Below, in pieces: positions 18,416 through 27,039 of a DNA stretch of 64,000 bases. The stretch is from Caulobacter segnis (GTDB lineage: Bacteria > Pseudomonadota > Alphaproteobacteria > Caulobacterales > Caulobacteraceae), in assembly GCF_019931575.1 (NCBI RefSeq), contig NZ_CP082923.1:3100001-3164000 (forward strand), written 5' to 3'. Each line of letters begins with the position of its first letter. The first letter of the stretch is position 1. Made by a program: the position numbers and the translations under genes. A model generated the notes under the pieces. The model was not told where the DNA came from, searched no databases, and saw only the letters and a program-made list of their open reading frames with translations.

Positions 18416-19144
18416 ATGACCCTGCCGCCGATCGACGCGAAGTTCGACACGATCAACGACGGCGCCGTGCGCGAGACCGGCGCGGCGCTGAAGCCCAAGC
18501 ACGCGGCCACCGTGATCATCGTCCGCACCGACGGTCCCCAGCCGCGCCTCCTGATGGGCCGTCGCAACCACGGCCACGCCTTCATGCCCGACAAGTGGGT
18601 GTTTCCCGGCGGACGGGTCGACAAGACCGACTACGACGCGCCCAGCGCCAGCGAACTGGCCCCCGAGGTCGCCGCGCGGCTGGAGCAGGAGCCCCGCCAC
18701 GCCCGGCCCGCGCGCCTGGCCCGGGCGCTGGCCCTGGCGGCCGTGCGCGAGACCTTCGAGGAGACGGGCCTGCTGCTGGCCAGGAAAGCCCCTGAGCGCC
18801 CCGGCGCGGGGCCCTGGCGGCCGTTCCTGGCCCAGGGCGCCCTGCCCGACCTTCTGCCGCTCAGCTTCGTCGCCCGCGCCATCACCCCGCCCTATCGCCC
18901 GCGCCGCTTCGACGCCCGCTTCTTCATGGCCCCCGCCGAGGCGCTGCTCAGCCTGGACCGCCGTCCCGACTGCGGCGAACTGGATGAGATCGCCTGGGTC
19001 GACTTCCAGGAAGCCATGGCCCTGGACCTGCCCAACATCACCCGCTTCGTGGTCCACGAAATCGGACAAAGGCTGGCCGAGACTGGACGACCGGCCCCCT
19101 TCATGCGTTTCCTGAACGGCAAGCGGCGTCTGACCCACCTCTAG
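18416..19144 (+). CDS. Nudix hydrolase
   Basis: The 242-residue protein has a Nudix box split by an insertion: the leading PGGRVDKTD (about 64-72) is separated from AAVRETFEETGLLL (about 108-121) by roughly 35 residues. The REx2EExG core with its metal-binding glutamates is intact. This spaced form is typical of the larger NUDT19/CoA-type branch. The product probably hydrolyses a nucleoside diphosphate linked to another moiety. It diverges from the amidohydrolase gene across 75 bp. Confidence 0.85.
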   Translation: MTLPPIDAKFDTINDGAVRETGAALKPKHAATVIIVRTDGPQPRLLMGRRNHGHAFMPDKWVFPGGRVDKTDYDAPSASELAPEVAARLEQEPRHARPARLARALALAAVRETFEETGLLLARKAPERPGAGPWRPFLAQGALPDLLPLSFVARAITPPYRPRRFDARFFMAPAEALLSLDRRPDCGELDEIAWVDFQEAMALDLPNITRFVVHEIGQRLAETGRPAPFMRFLNGKRRLTHL

Positions 19145-19190
19145 CGTGGGCTCCTCTTCTTCTTAGAGGGGACTGGGGAGGAGATTCGCG

Positions 19191-19655
19191 ATGATCGGTT
19201 CGATTCTAGCCTTGGCCCTGGCCGCGACGCCGGCGGCGGCGCCATCCGAGATCGACAAGCTGGCCTTCATCGGCGGCTGCTGGACCCTGACCCGGCCCAA
19301 CGGCACGAAGATCGATGAGCAGTGGCTGGCTCCGGCCGGCGGCGCGATGATCGGCATGAGTCGCAGCGTCCGCGACGGCAAGCTGCGCGAGTTCGAGTTC
19401 ATGCGCATCCTGCCCGCCGCCGACGGCAAGCTGCAGTACGTGGCGCTTCCCTCGGGCCAGACCGAGGCGGCTTTCCCGATCAAAGAGATCGCCGAGAACA
19501 CGGTGACCTTCGAAAACCCGCAGCACGACTTTCCGCAGCGGATTCTGTATCGCCTGGTCGACAAGGACACCCTGGTGGCCCGGATCGAAGGCTCCGTCGG
19601 GGGTCAGGCCCGCTCGGCGGACTTTCCGTATAAGCGGTGTCCCGTCGGCAACTGA
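19191..19655 (+). CDS. DUF6265 family exported protein
   Basis: A short hydrophobic signal (MIGSILALALAATPAAA) leads into a conserved small domain with GGCWTL, DEQWLAPAGGAMIGMSR (about 44-60), REFEFMRI and FENPQHDFPQRI (about 104-115). These are the hallmarks of DUF6265, a small beta-barrel-like domain of unknown function found in exported proteobacterial proteins. It has AGGAG upstream of the ATG and lies 46 bp after the Nudix gene. Confidence 0.8.
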   Translation: MIGSILALALAATPAAAPSEIDKLAFIGGCWTLTRPNGTKIDEQWLAPAGGAMIGMSRSVRDGKLREFEFMRILPAADGKLQYVALPSGQTEAAFPIKEIAENTVTFENPQHDFPQRILYRLVDKDTLVARIEGSVGGQARSADFPYKRCPVGN

Positions 19656-19664
19656 CTCCGGCAA

Positions 19665-19700
19665 TTGACTTTGAGTCACCGATGAGTATGTTCCGCGCCT
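19665..19700 (+). promoter_or_regulatory. Candidate rpmG promoter with GANTC site
   Basis: A TTGACT hexamer (19665-19670) lies about 80 bp upstream of rpmG, and a GAGTC (GANTC methylation motif) at 19673-19677 overlaps the spacer. The -10 region is not clear-cut. Placement between a stop codon and a ribosomal-protein gene makes a promoter likely. Confidence 0.4.
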
Positions 19701-19749
19701 CTCATTTCCAACGCGCGGGAACCTGCGCGACCACCGCAGGGATTCGACC

Positions 19750-19917
19750 ATGGCCAAACCGGCTTCCATCAAGATCCGCCTGAACTCGACGGCGGACACC
19801 GGCTTCTTCTACGTCACCAAGAAGAACGCCCGCACCAAGACCGAGAAGATGGTGCTGAAGAAGTACGACCCGGTCATCCGCAAGCACGTCGAATTCCGCG
19901 AAGGCAAGATCAAGTAA
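19750..19917 (+). CDS. rpmG: 50S ribosomal protein L33
   Basis: A 55-residue basic protein ([20 protein letters not shown] to the C-terminal EGKIK) that matches L33 of the cysteine-free, zinc-independent type. [21 protein letters not shown] is the central family signature. The ATG is at 19750, preceded by AGGGATTCGACC. The gene stands alone and is followed by a strong palindromic terminator, consistent with a monocistronic, highly expressed transcript. Confidence 0.95.
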   Translation: MAKPASIKIRLNSTADTGFFYVTKKNARTKTEKMVLKKYDPVIRKHVEFREGKIK

Positions 19918-19942
19918 GATCGGCCTTTAGCGCTGAAACGAC

Positions 19943-19974
19943 AAAACGCCCGGCTAGCGATAGCCGGGCGTTTT
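19943..19974. terminator. Strong bidirectional terminator after rpmG
   Basis: A perfect 14-bp stem, AAAACGCCCGGCTA (19943-19956) with its complement (19961-19974), closed by a GCGA tetraloop of GNRA type and flanked by A and T runs. It ends rpmG and can serve the convergent leftward gene as well. Confidence 0.92.
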
Positions 19975-20016
19975 CGATTCCGTCTTCCCCCTGCGGGAAG
20001 GATTTAAGCGGCGGAC

Positions 20017-20265
20017 CTACCACCGCCCTCCGGTCCACAGCCAGCGGAGCACCGCGAAGCCGCCCCACAGGACCGTGAGCGCCGCCAGGATCGAGCCGAC
20101 GCACAGGGCCAGGAACGCGCCCATGACGGCGACGCTGGCCAGGCCGGTCGCTGGATGGTCCCAGGCTTCGCCTCCCACCAGGAAGAGAATGCAGCAAGCC
20201 ACCAGGCCCAAGAGCAGCCAATGGCCCGCGAACGAGCGCTTTCTGAAACTGATTCCTCTCGCCAT
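20017..20265 (-). CDS. Small two-pass membrane protein, unknown function
   Basis: The 82-residue product has a basic start (MARGISFRKRSF), two hydrophobic segments (about 15-32 and 42-68) and ends in WLWTGGRW. GGGAGG precedes the ATG. A perfect inverted repeat, TTGAGCA-CAA-TGCTCAA, lies 25 bp upstream of the start and looks like an operator. No family recognised. Confidence 0.65.
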   Translation of the reverse strand: MARGISFRKRSFAGHWLLLGLVACCILFLVGGEAWDHPATGLASVAVMGAFLALCVGSILAALTVLWGGFAVLRWLWTGGRW

Positions 20266-20289
20266 CCCCCGCCTCCCTCATAGGATGTA

Positions 20290-20306
20290 TTGAGCACAAT
20301 GCTCAA
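20290..20306. promoter_or_regulatory. Perfect 7+7 inverted repeat, candidate repressor operator
   Basis: TTGAGCA (20290-20296), spacer CAA, TGCTCAA (20300-20306). Its AT-rich setting just upstream of the small membrane-protein gene, in an otherwise GC-rich region, suggests a dimeric regulator binding site. Which regulator is not evident; none is encoded next to it. Confidence 0.5.
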
Positions 20307-20347
20307 CAAGGGTGTGGAGAAGGTAAAAAAGCCGCCCTAATCAAAGC

Positions 20348-22009
20348 TTAGCAATGACTACCGTACGCGAGGGGCCGGCAGGCGCCGTCGATGTCGGCCG
20401 GCGGCGTCACGCCGGTAACCGCCGCGATGGTCGGGGCGATGTCCACGGTGTCCAGCGGCAGCACCCGCTCGTGCGGGCTGGCGCCCTTCCACCAGAACAG
20501 GATCGGCACGCGACGATCATAGTCCCAGGGGCTGCCGTGGGTCGAGACATAGGTCGTCCCGGCCGTGGCGGGCACGCGATAGGGCTTGAAGGCGACCAGG
20601 ATATCGCCGACGCGGCCAGGATACGCGCTGCGACGCAGGCGCTCGGCCACCGACAGCTCCTCGGGGAAGGCGTCGGACGGCGCGGCCGCCAGGGTCAGGA
20701 TGGCGTTGGAGTCATAGGCTTCGGCCACCGCCGGGTCCTTGTTGATCAGCACGAGGGCCGCGGCGGTGATGCGGGCCCGGTCGGTGATCGAGGGCGTCTT
20801 GCGGTCGGGACCGACGACATAGACCTGGTCGATGCCGCCATCGGCCATCAGCGGATCCCACGACAGGTTCAGATCCTTGCGCAGCTGGGCGTTCAGCCCA
20901 GCGATCCACGGCTTGCCGATCACGCGCTCGCTGTCATAGCCCTCGCCCGCCAGGCGCTCGGCGAAGTCGGCGCCGCCGTGGTCGGCGGCCAACACTACCA
21001 GGACCCCGCCCTTGACCTTGTCCAGGCTCTTGAGGAACACGCCCAGGCGCTGGTCCAGGCGGGTGATCTGGTCGCACATCTCCGGACCGCGCGTACCGTA
21101 GCGGTGACCGATGAAGTCGGTGGCCGACAGGCTGACGGTCAGAACGTCGACCTGCGGGCCGTCGCCCAGGCCGTAGGTCTCGCGCAGGCCCTGGGCCAGC
21201 TCCAGGGTCGCCTGGTCGGTATAGGGGCTGGCGTAGAGGTCGCGCAGCTTGTCGGCCTCGCTGATCGCGGCCGGGACCGGCAGGGCCGCGCGCCACGCGC
21301 GGTCGCCGGTCTTGTAAGAGGCCTCCAGGGCCTTGCAGCGCTTGGCCGAGGCCTTGTCGTAGTCCCAGGTGAAGGGATGCTTCTTCAGGTCCGCCGCCAG
21401 CCTGGCGTTGAAGGCGGCGACGGGCTTGAGGCGCTGCTCGGCCGTCTGGCCCTCCGGGACCCAGGTCGTGAAACCGAAGCCTGGCTGATACCAGAACTGG
21501 CCGTCGGCGTGGTGGCCCGACATGGTGATCGCGCCGCGATCCTTGCCCGAGACGCCGAACACCCGGCTGTTGGGCGAGACGGCCTTCAGCCAGTCGCCAT
21601 AGGTCGTGGCGACCATGTTGGCGGGCGAGACCGCCCTGCCCTTCGGGTCGTCGGCCGGGGTCACGGTCGGATCGGCCAGGCAGTAGACCGTCTTGCCCGT
21701 GGCGCGGTCGTACCAGTCGTTGGCGCTGATGCCGGTCTTGTTGGGATGCTTGCCCGTCAGCAGGGTCGAATGGCCCGGGCACGTCTCGGTGAAGGCGTGC
21801 GACTGGTAGCCGTTCGGATAGACGACCCCCTGGCTCAGCGTGGCCAGGCCGCCGGTGAACTCGCCCCGGTGCTGGGCGTAGAGGTTGGCGCTGAACTGGT
21901 CGACCGAGATGACCACGACCAGCTTCGGATCCGGCTTCGTCTGGGCCTGAGCCGCGAAACCCGTGGAGACGGCGGCGGCGAGGAGGCCGCTGGTAAGCAT
22001 CTTCTTCAT
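20348..22009 (-). CDS. Exported alkaline phosphatase, PafA/SPAP type
   Basis: The protein (553 residues from the chosen start) begins with a signal peptide (MKKMLTSGLLAAAVSTGFAA) and belongs to the type I phosphodiesterase/nucleotide pyrophosphatase superfamily. VISVDQFSAN holds the first metal aspartate (Asp36) and TETCPGHST the nucleophilic threonine (about Thr76), followed by SLSATDFIGHRYG, LAADHGGADF and STHGSPWDYDRRVPI with the remaining zinc ligands. This is the layout of Sphingomonas SPAP and Flavobacterium PafA, phosphate-insensitive periplasmic phosphomonoesterases. An ATG 27 bp upstream (22036) would extend the N-terminus, but the internal one gives a cleaner signal peptide. Confidence 0.88.
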   Translation of the reverse strand: MKKMLTSGLLAAAVSTGFAAQAQTKPDPKLVVVISVDQFSANLYAQHRGEFTGGLATLSQGVVYPNGYQSHAFTETCPGHSTLLTGKHPNKTGISANDWYDRATGKTVYCLADPTVTPADDPKGRAVSPANMVATTYGDWLKAVSPNSRVFGVSGKDRGAITMSGHHADGQFWYQPGFGFTTWVPEGQTAEQRLKPVAAFNARLAADLKKHPFTWDYDKASAKRCKALEASYKTGDRAWRAALPVPAAISEADKLRDLYASPYTDQATLELAQGLRETYGLGDGPQVDVLTVSLSATDFIGHRYGTRGPEMCDQITRLDQRLGVFLKSLDKVKGGVLVVLAADHGGADFAERLAGEGYDSERVIGKPWIAGLNAQLRKDLNLSWDPLMADGGIDQVYVVGPDRKTPSITDRARITAAALVLINKDPAVAEAYDSNAILTLAAAPSDAFPEELSVAERLRRSAYPGRVGDILVAFKPYRVPATAGTTYVSTHGSPWDYDRRVPILFWWKGASPHERVLPLDTVDIAPTIAAVTGVTPPADIDGACRPLAYGSHC

Positions 22010-22085
22010 TCCAGCGATTTCGCCCGAATGGTTCATCCGTGCAAGGATGGAAGGGTTTCGGGTCTGAAATGTAATCCGGCTGGAC

Positions 22086-22114
22086 AGAACGTCAGCTTGG
22101 GAAGCTGACGTTCT
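22086..22114 (-). terminator. Perfect 13-bp hairpin downstream of the GH28 gene
   Basis: AGAACGTCAGCTT (22086-22098) pairs with 22102-22114 around a three-base loop. It lies 15 bp past the stop of the leftward GH28 gene and about 77 bp upstream of the phosphatase start. No long T-run follows, so termination strength is uncertain. Confidence 0.6.
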
Positions 22115-22129
22115 ACGCGAAGGCCGCCC

Positions 22130-23515
22130 CTAGTTCGGCTTGCCGCTGGTCATGCCCAGCACGTAGGGCGGCTGGGTCGCCACGACGTCCGGCGGACGCA
22201 CGGTCGGCGCCAGCGGCGCGGCGCCCTCCAGCCCCTTGCCGGTGACGTTGTTGACCGCCAGCAGCGGGCCTTCGGCGACCCTCACGTCGATCCCCTCGAG
22301 GGTGACGTTCCGGATGTTGGCCAGGCTGATCCCCTTGCCGGCCGTGCCCGTGACGTCCTTCAGCGTGAAGCCGTCCAGCGGCTTGTCGGGATGGATGTTG
22401 ACCGCCTCGACCAGCACGGGGACGTCGGTGACCTTGATCCGCTCGAAAACGAAGTTGCGGACGGTGGGGATGCCTTCGAAGCCCGGAACCGGGAACTGGT
22501 CCTGCTTGCCGCTGTCCAGGAAGTTCAGCCGCAGGAAGCCGCCGCCGGTCCCGGTGACCTCCAGGTCGCGCATGACGATGTCCTCGATGAACGCCCCGCG
22601 CCCCGGCCGGCTCTTGATGTAGATGGCGAAGGTGTAGGCGGTCAGGCACTTGCAGCGCTGGACGACCACGCGGCGGATCCCGGCCGAGGTCTCGCTGCCG
22701 ATGCCGATGCAGGCCCAGCGATGGTCGCGGAAAGTGCAGTCTGTGATGACCACGTCCTCGGTCGGCCGGGCGATCAGATTGCCTTCCAGCCCCCGGCCCG
22801 ACTTCAGCGAGATGCAGTCGTCGACGGTGTCGAAGTCGCAGCGGTCGATGACCACCCGCCGGCAGGAGTCGACGTCGATGCCGTCCGCCCGGCCGTTGAC
22901 CACCAGGTCGCGAAACACGACGTCGTCGCAGAACACCGGATGGATCGACCACATGTCGTTCTGCTGGGTGCGGACGCCGGTGACGCTAAGGGCCTGGACG
23001 TCGACGAACTCCAGCAGGGCCGGATGGCGCAGGCCCGTCTCCTTCTGGACGCGGCCCTTGATCGCGTCGGTGGCGACGATGCCGCCCTTACCGGTGATGG
23101 CGACATCATGCGCGCCCTGGGCGGAGATCAGGCCGATATAGCCGGGCACGAAGCGGCCCTCCCAGCGCACCTGGGTCACCGGATAGTCCGCAAGGTCCGG
23201 CGAGCCCTGCAGCGTCGCGCCGTCCTCGATGTGCAGGGTGGTGTTCGAGCCGATGCGGATGGCCCCGACCACGAAGGTCCCGCCGGCGATCACCACCTCG
23301 CCGCCGCCGAACACGGCGCAGCGGTCGAGGGCCGCCTGAACGGCCACGGTGTCCTTGGTCGTCCCGTCACCCTGGGCGCCGAAGTCGCGCGGGTCCAGCC
23401 GCAGGGCGGGCCCGGCCGGCTTGGACGTCTTCGAAGGCGCGGCGCTGGCGCGGGCCGTGGCGACGAGCGCTCCAAGACCGGCGACAGCCAGGACGGCGCG
23501 ACGATTGGCGGACAT
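22130..23515 (-). CDS. Exported glycoside hydrolase family 28-like protein (polygalacturonase fold)
   Basis: The 461-residue protein starts with a twin-arginine-like signal (MSANRRAVLAVAGLGALVA) and then a pectate-lyase/GH28 opening, DFGAQGDGTTKDTVAVQAA (about 44-62). Parallel beta-helix repeats follow. The GH28 acidic residues are visible: GRADGIDVDS (Asp211/Asp214) and DTVDDCISLKSG (Asp232/Asp233). The usual GHG histidine motif is replaced by WACIGIGSE (about 267-275), so the active site differs from classical polygalacturonases. Probably cleaves a galacturonan- or rhamnogalacturonan-type substrate in the periplasm. Confidence 0.85.
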   Translation of the reverse strand: MSANRRAVLAVAGLGALVATARASAAPSKTSKPAGPALRLDPRDFGAQGDGTTKDTVAVQAALDRCAVFGGGEVVIAGGTFVVGAIRIGSNTTLHIEDGATLQGSPDLADYPVTQVRWEGRFVPGYIGLISAQGAHDVAITGKGGIVATDAIKGRVQKETGLRHPALLEFVDVQALSVTGVRTQQNDMWSIHPVFCDDVVFRDLVVNGRADGIDVDSCRRVVIDRCDFDTVDDCISLKSGRGLEGNLIARPTEDVVITDCTFRDHRWACIGIGSETSAGIRRVVVQRCKCLTAYTFAIYIKSRPGRGAFIEDIVMRDLEVTGTGGGFLRLNFLDSGKQDQFPVPGFEGIPTVRNFVFERIKVTDVPVLVEAVNIHPDKPLDGFTLKDVTGTAGKGISLANIRNVTLEGIDVRVAEGPLLAVNNVTGKGLEGAAPLAPTVRPPDVVATQPPYVLGMTSGKPN

Positions 23516-23616
23516 GGACGAACGCTCCCCAAGGACTGGACCGGCTATGACACCGGTTTCTTCAGGGCAGCATGCGACGGGCGCGACGGGCGCGCCAATC
23601 CATAAATTGTCTGGAT

Positions 23617-24999
23617 TCAACCGGCCTGGGCGACCTGGGCGGCCTTGCCGACCACCGTGTTGCGGCCCGAGGCCTTGGCCTCGTAGACGCCTTCGTCGGC
23701 GCGCTTGAGCAGGGCCTCGGGCGTGTCGCCCTCGCCGGTCGTGGCCGAGACCCCGACCGAGATGGTCACGGTCAGCAGTTCCTGGCCCTGGGCCACCTTG
23801 AAGGGCGAACCGGCGACATTGTTGCGGATCCGCTCGGCGATGCGCAGGGCGGCGGCCATGGGCGTCTCGGGCATCACCACCACGAACTCCTCGCCGCCAT
23901 AGCGGCAAGGCAGGTCGACGGCCCGGACGTTCGAGGCCAGGCGCAGGGCGAACTCGCGCAGCACCTCGTCGCCGACGTCGTGGCCGAAGGTGTCGTTGAT
24001 CTTCTTGAAGTGGTCGATGTCGATCAGCAGGGCCGAGACCTCCTCGCCGCCCAGGATCGCGCGCTTGACCAGCGTGTCCAGCTGGCCGTGCATGTAGCGG
24101 CGATTGTGCAGCCCCGTCAGCTGGTCGGTGACCGCCAGTTCCAGGCTGTGATCGAGGTTGTTGCGCAGATAGTCGGTGTAGCGCTTGCGCTGGACCTGGG
24201 TCTTGATGCGCGCGGCCAGCTCCTGCGGGTCGGCCGGACGCGACAGGATGTCGTTCACGCCGATCTCCAGCGCCTTGACCATCCGGCCGCGATCGTCGGC
24301 GTCGACCAGGGCCAGGACCGGCAGCTGGCGGGTGCGCTCGTCCGACCGCAGCGCGGCGGTGAAGCGCAGGCCGTCGAAGGCCTTGGCCGCGGCGTTGACG
24401 ATGACCAGGTCGACCGGACCGGCGGCGCTGATCTTGGCCTTCTCGGGATCGGTCTCGACCACCGGGCGGTGCTCGACGCCGATCTCGCCGGCCAGGCGTT
24501 CGCCCTGGCGCTGGTTGTCGTCGACGACCAGAATCCGGCCGCCCAGGCCGTCCAGGCGGGCGGCGGCGCCGGCGATCACGCCGATGCGGCGGCCCGAGGC
24601 CTCGCGCTGGCGCAGTTCGTCGATGACCAGCTTGAAGCGGGTCAGGCTGCGCACGCGGGCGAACAGCATGACGTCGTCGATGGGCTTGGTGAGGAAGTCC
24701 GAGGCGCCCGCCTCCAGGCCGTGGATGCGATCAGCGCGGCCGTCCAGGGCCGTGATCAGCACCACGGGGATGTGGCGGGTGTTGGGGTCTTCCTTGAGCT
24801 TGCGGCAGACGGTGAAACCGTCGATGCCGGGCATCATCACGTCCAGCAGGATGATGTCGGGAAGGTCACGGGCGGCGATCATCAGGGCGCTGGCCCCGTC
24901 CATCGCCGTGGTGACCTCGTAGTACTCGGCCGTCAGCTTGGCTTCCAGCAGTCGAACATTGGCCTCGATGTCATCGACGACGAGGATCCGCGCACTCAT
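23617..24999 (-). CDS. pleD: Response-regulator diguanylate cyclase PleD
   Basis: PleD makes c-di-GMP at the differentiating cell pole and drives flagellum loss and stalk formation. The 460-residue protein has a receiver domain with phospho-acceptor Asp53 (LLDVMMPG), a degenerate second receiver (about 155-280) and a GGDEF domain with the active-site GGEEF at 368-372. The allosteric inhibition site RAVD is at 359-362. All these positions coincide with C. crescentus PleD. The start overlaps the divK stop by 4 bp (ATGA), so the two regulators are co-translated. Confidence 0.97.
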   Translation of the reverse strand: MSARILVVDDIEANVRLLEAKLTAEYYEVTTAMDGASALMIAARDLPDIILLDVMMPGIDGFTVCRKLKEDPNTRHIPVVLITALDGRADRIHGLEAGASDFLTKPIDDVMLFARVRSLTRFKLVIDELRQREASGRRIGVIAGAAARLDGLGGRILVVDDNQRQGERLAGEIGVEHRPVVETDPEKAKISAAGPVDLVIVNAAAKAFDGLRFTAALRSDERTRQLPVLALVDADDRGRMVKALEIGVNDILSRPADPQELAARIKTQVQRKRYTDYLRNNLDHSLELAVTDQLTGLHNRRYMHGQLDTLVKRAILGGEEVSALLIDIDHFKKINDTFGHDVGDEVLREFALRLASNVRAVDLPCRYGGEEFVVVMPETPMAAALRIAERIRNNVAGSPFKVAQGQELLTVTISVGVSATTGEGDTPEALLKRADEGVYEAKASGRNTVVGKAAQVAQAG

Positions 25000-25373
25000 G
25001 CGGGCTGTCTTTCCAGGAGGCGCTTGATGGTTTCGAGGAAGTGGACCACCGAGATCGGCTTGGAGATGTAGGCCTCGCAACCGCCCTCGCGGATGCGTTC
25101 CTCGTCGCCCTTCATGGCGAAGGCCGTGACGGCCACCACCGGAATGTGGGCCAGCTCGTCGTCTTCCTTGAGCCACTTGGTGACTTCCAGGCCCGAGATC
25201 TCGGGCAGCTGGATGTCCATCAGAATCAGGTCGGGCTTGTTGTCACGGGCAATGGACAGCGCCGACAGACCCTCGCGGGTCTGCAGGGTCTCGTAACCCT
25301 GGGCCTCGAGCAGATCATGAAAGAGCTTCATGTTCAGCTCGTTATCCTCCACGATGAGGACCTTCTTCGTCAT
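24996..25373 (-). CDS. divK: Single-domain response regulator DivK
   Basis: DivK is an essential polar receiver protein phosphorylated by DivJ and dephosphorylated by PleC; its phosphorylated form stimulates DivL-dependent inhibition of CckA and so lowers CtrA activity. The 125-residue product has the acidic pocket VEDNELN, acceptor Asp53 in [20 protein letters not shown] and the KPI lysine. The ATG at 25373 is chosen because it gives exactly the C. crescentus length; an upstream in-frame start would add 5 residues. A CtrA-like box and a GANTC site lie within 100 bp upstream. Confidence 0.97.
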   Translation of the reverse strand: MTKKVLIVEDNELNMKLFHDLLEAQGYETLQTREGLSALSIARDNKPDLILMDIQLPEISGLEVTKWLKEDDELAHIPVVAVTAFAMKGDEERIREGGCEAYISKPISVVHFLETIKRLLERQPA

Positions 25374-25451
25374 CCTTACCCCGACCATACGGTCACGTGG
25401 CGACGCCCACGGATTCGCGCCGTCTTCCAGAACCTGATGGCACGAATATCC

Positions 25452-25466
25452 TTAAGCCCGCGCTAA
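25452..25466 (-). promoter_or_regulatory. CtrA-like box upstream of divK
   Basis: Read on the minus strand, TTAG-N7-TTAA (25466 down to 25452) matches seven of eight bases of the full CtrA consensus TTAA-N7-TTAA. It is about 80 bp from the divK start. A GATTC (GANTC methylation motif) lies at 25412-25416. divK transcription depends on CtrA in C. crescentus, which fits. The site is also upstream of the divergent HAD-like gene. Confidence 0.55.
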
Positions 25467-25494
25467 TCGCGTTTAGACCCAACGATCCGAGATC

Positions 25495-26142
25495 ATGGAA
25501 CCGCGTTACACCGACCTTGAGACCTGCGCCATTTCTCCCGCCGCGCCCCTGGTCATCGTCGATGTCGACGAGGTCTTGGCCCAGTTCATGCGCGGCTTCG
25601 GCGCCTTCATCGGACGCCATGGCTTCGAGCTTAGGGTCGACCGCTTCGCCCTGTTCCAGAACATCTATCGGCCTGGAGAGACGGAACACCTCGATCTGAT
25701 CGCGGGCAAGGCTTTGTTCGACGATTTCTTCCGCGACGGCGCCGATGACCTGCAGCCCGCCCTGGGCGCGGCCGACGCCCTGGCCGATCTTTCAACCCGC
25801 GCCGGCGTCGTCATCCTGACCAACGCGCCCGAGCATGGCCGGCTGGCGCGGATCAAATGGCTGAAGACCCACGGCTTCGACTATCCGATGATCATCAACA
25901 GCGGCCCCAAGGGTCCGCCTGCCGCGCAACTGGCCGCGCGCACCACCGGACCCGCCGTCTTCATCGACGACCTTTTGCCTCAGCTCGAATCGGTGGCGGA
26001 GAAAGCGCCGCGGGTCGGCCGGTTTCAGATGGTCAGCGACGAGCGCCTGCGCCCGTTCGCCCCATCCGCGCCCGATCGTCATGTCCGCATCGACGAGTGG
26101 CCCGCCCTGAAGGCCGCCATTGAGGAGCGCCTCTTTACATGA
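25495..26142 (+). CDS. HAD-like hydrolase family protein
   Basis: The 215-residue protein shows haloacid-dehalogenase-like motifs in order: VDVDEVLAQF (DxD, Asp23/Asp25), ILTNAPEHG (motif II threonine, about residue 105), SGPKGPP (motif III lysine, about 142) and VFIDDLLPQLE (motif IV, about 160-168). It should be a small phosphatase or related hydrolase; the substrate is unknown. Its stop overlaps the start of the ROK kinase gene by 4 bp, suggesting that the two act on the same phosphorylated or phosphorylatable compound. Confidence 0.75.
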   Translation: MEPRYTDLETCAISPAAPLVIVDVDEVLAQFMRGFGAFIGRHGFELRVDRFALFQNIYRPGETEHLDLIAGKALFDDFFRDGADDLQPALGAADALADLSTRAGVVILTNAPEHGRLARIKWLKTHGFDYPMIINSGPKGPPAAQLAARTTGPAVFIDDLLPQLESVAEKAPRVGRFQMVSDERLRPFAPSAPDRHVRIDEWPALKAAIEERLFT

Positions 26143-27029
26143 TCCGGTTCGGTATCGATTTCGGCGGCACCAAGATCGAGGCCGCCGCCCTCAACGCGGC
26201 GGGTGAGTTCGTGGCCCGCGTCCGCAAGCCGAACCCGGGGAACTATCAGGACGCGCTCGAGGTGGTCGCCCAGCTGGTCACCGACGCCGAGACCATGGCC
26301 GGCGCGACCTGCGTGCGGCTGGGCGTAGGCCTGCCCGGCTCGATCTCGCCCAGGAGCGGCCTGATCCGCGGGGCCAACAGCGTCTATCTGAACGACAAGC
26401 GCTTCGGCGAGGACCTGGCCCAGCGCCTGGCGCGCCCGGTGCGCGTGACCAACGACGCCAACTGCCTGGCCCTGTCCGAGGCCGCCGACGGCGCGGGCGC
26501 CGGCGAGCGCGTGGTCTTCGCCGCCATCCTGGGCACCGGCTGCGGCGGCGGCGTGGTGGTCGACGGCCAGATTATCGAGGGGCGCAACGGTTTCGCCGGC
26601 GAGTGGGGCCACTTCCCCCTGCCCTGGCCCAAGCCCGAGGAATATCCCGGCCCCGACTGCTGGTGCGGCCGCAAGGGCTGCCTGGAGACCTGGATCGCCG
26701 GCCCAAGCTTCTCCCGCGACGCGGGCTTCGAAAACGGCCAGGCGACGATGGAAGCCGTCGCCGCCGGCGATCCCGCCGCCCTGGCGGCGCTGGACCGCTA
26801 TGTCGACCGCGTCGGCCGCGCCCTGGCGGTGATCTGCGACGTGATCGATCCTGACGTCATCGTCCTGGGCGGCGGCATGTCGAACGTCGACGCACTCTAT
26901 GAGCGCCTGCCCGCCGCCATCGCCCCGCATGTCTTCTCCGACGTCTTCGAGACGCCCGTGAAGAAGGCCGTCCACGGCGACAGCTCCGGCGTGCGCGGCG
27001 CGGTCTGGCTGTGGCCGCAGGAGCTCTGA
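26139..27029 (+). CDS. ROK family sugar kinase (fructokinase/N-acetylhexosamine kinase type)
   Basis: The 296-residue protein starts IRFGIDFGGTKIEAAA (phosphate-binding loop 5-14). It has the catalytic aspartate in VTNDANCLALSE (Asp106), ILGTGCGGGVVVDG (about 130-143) and the ROK zinc site H158 with C174-x-C176-x4-C181 in PDCWCGRKGC. ROK members with this pattern phosphorylate hexoses such as fructose, glucose or N-acetylglucosamine; sequence alone does not say which. It overlaps the HAD-like gene and is followed by dinB after 10 bp. Confidence 0.9.
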   Translation: MIRFGIDFGGTKIEAAALNAAGEFVARVRKPNPGNYQDALEVVAQLVTDAETMAGATCVRLGVGLPGSISPRSGLIRGANSVYLNDKRFGEDLAQRLARPVRVTNDANCLALSEAADGAGAGERVVFAAILGTGCGGGVVVDGQIIEGRNGFAGEWGHFPLPWPKPEEYPGPDCWCGRKGCLETWIAGPSFSRDAGFENGQATMEAVAAGDPAALAALDRYVDRVGRALAVICDVIDPDVIVLGGGMSNVDALYERLPAAIAPHVFSDVFETPVKKAVHGDSSGVRGAVWLWPQEL

Positions 27030-27039
27030 GGATTCGCCT

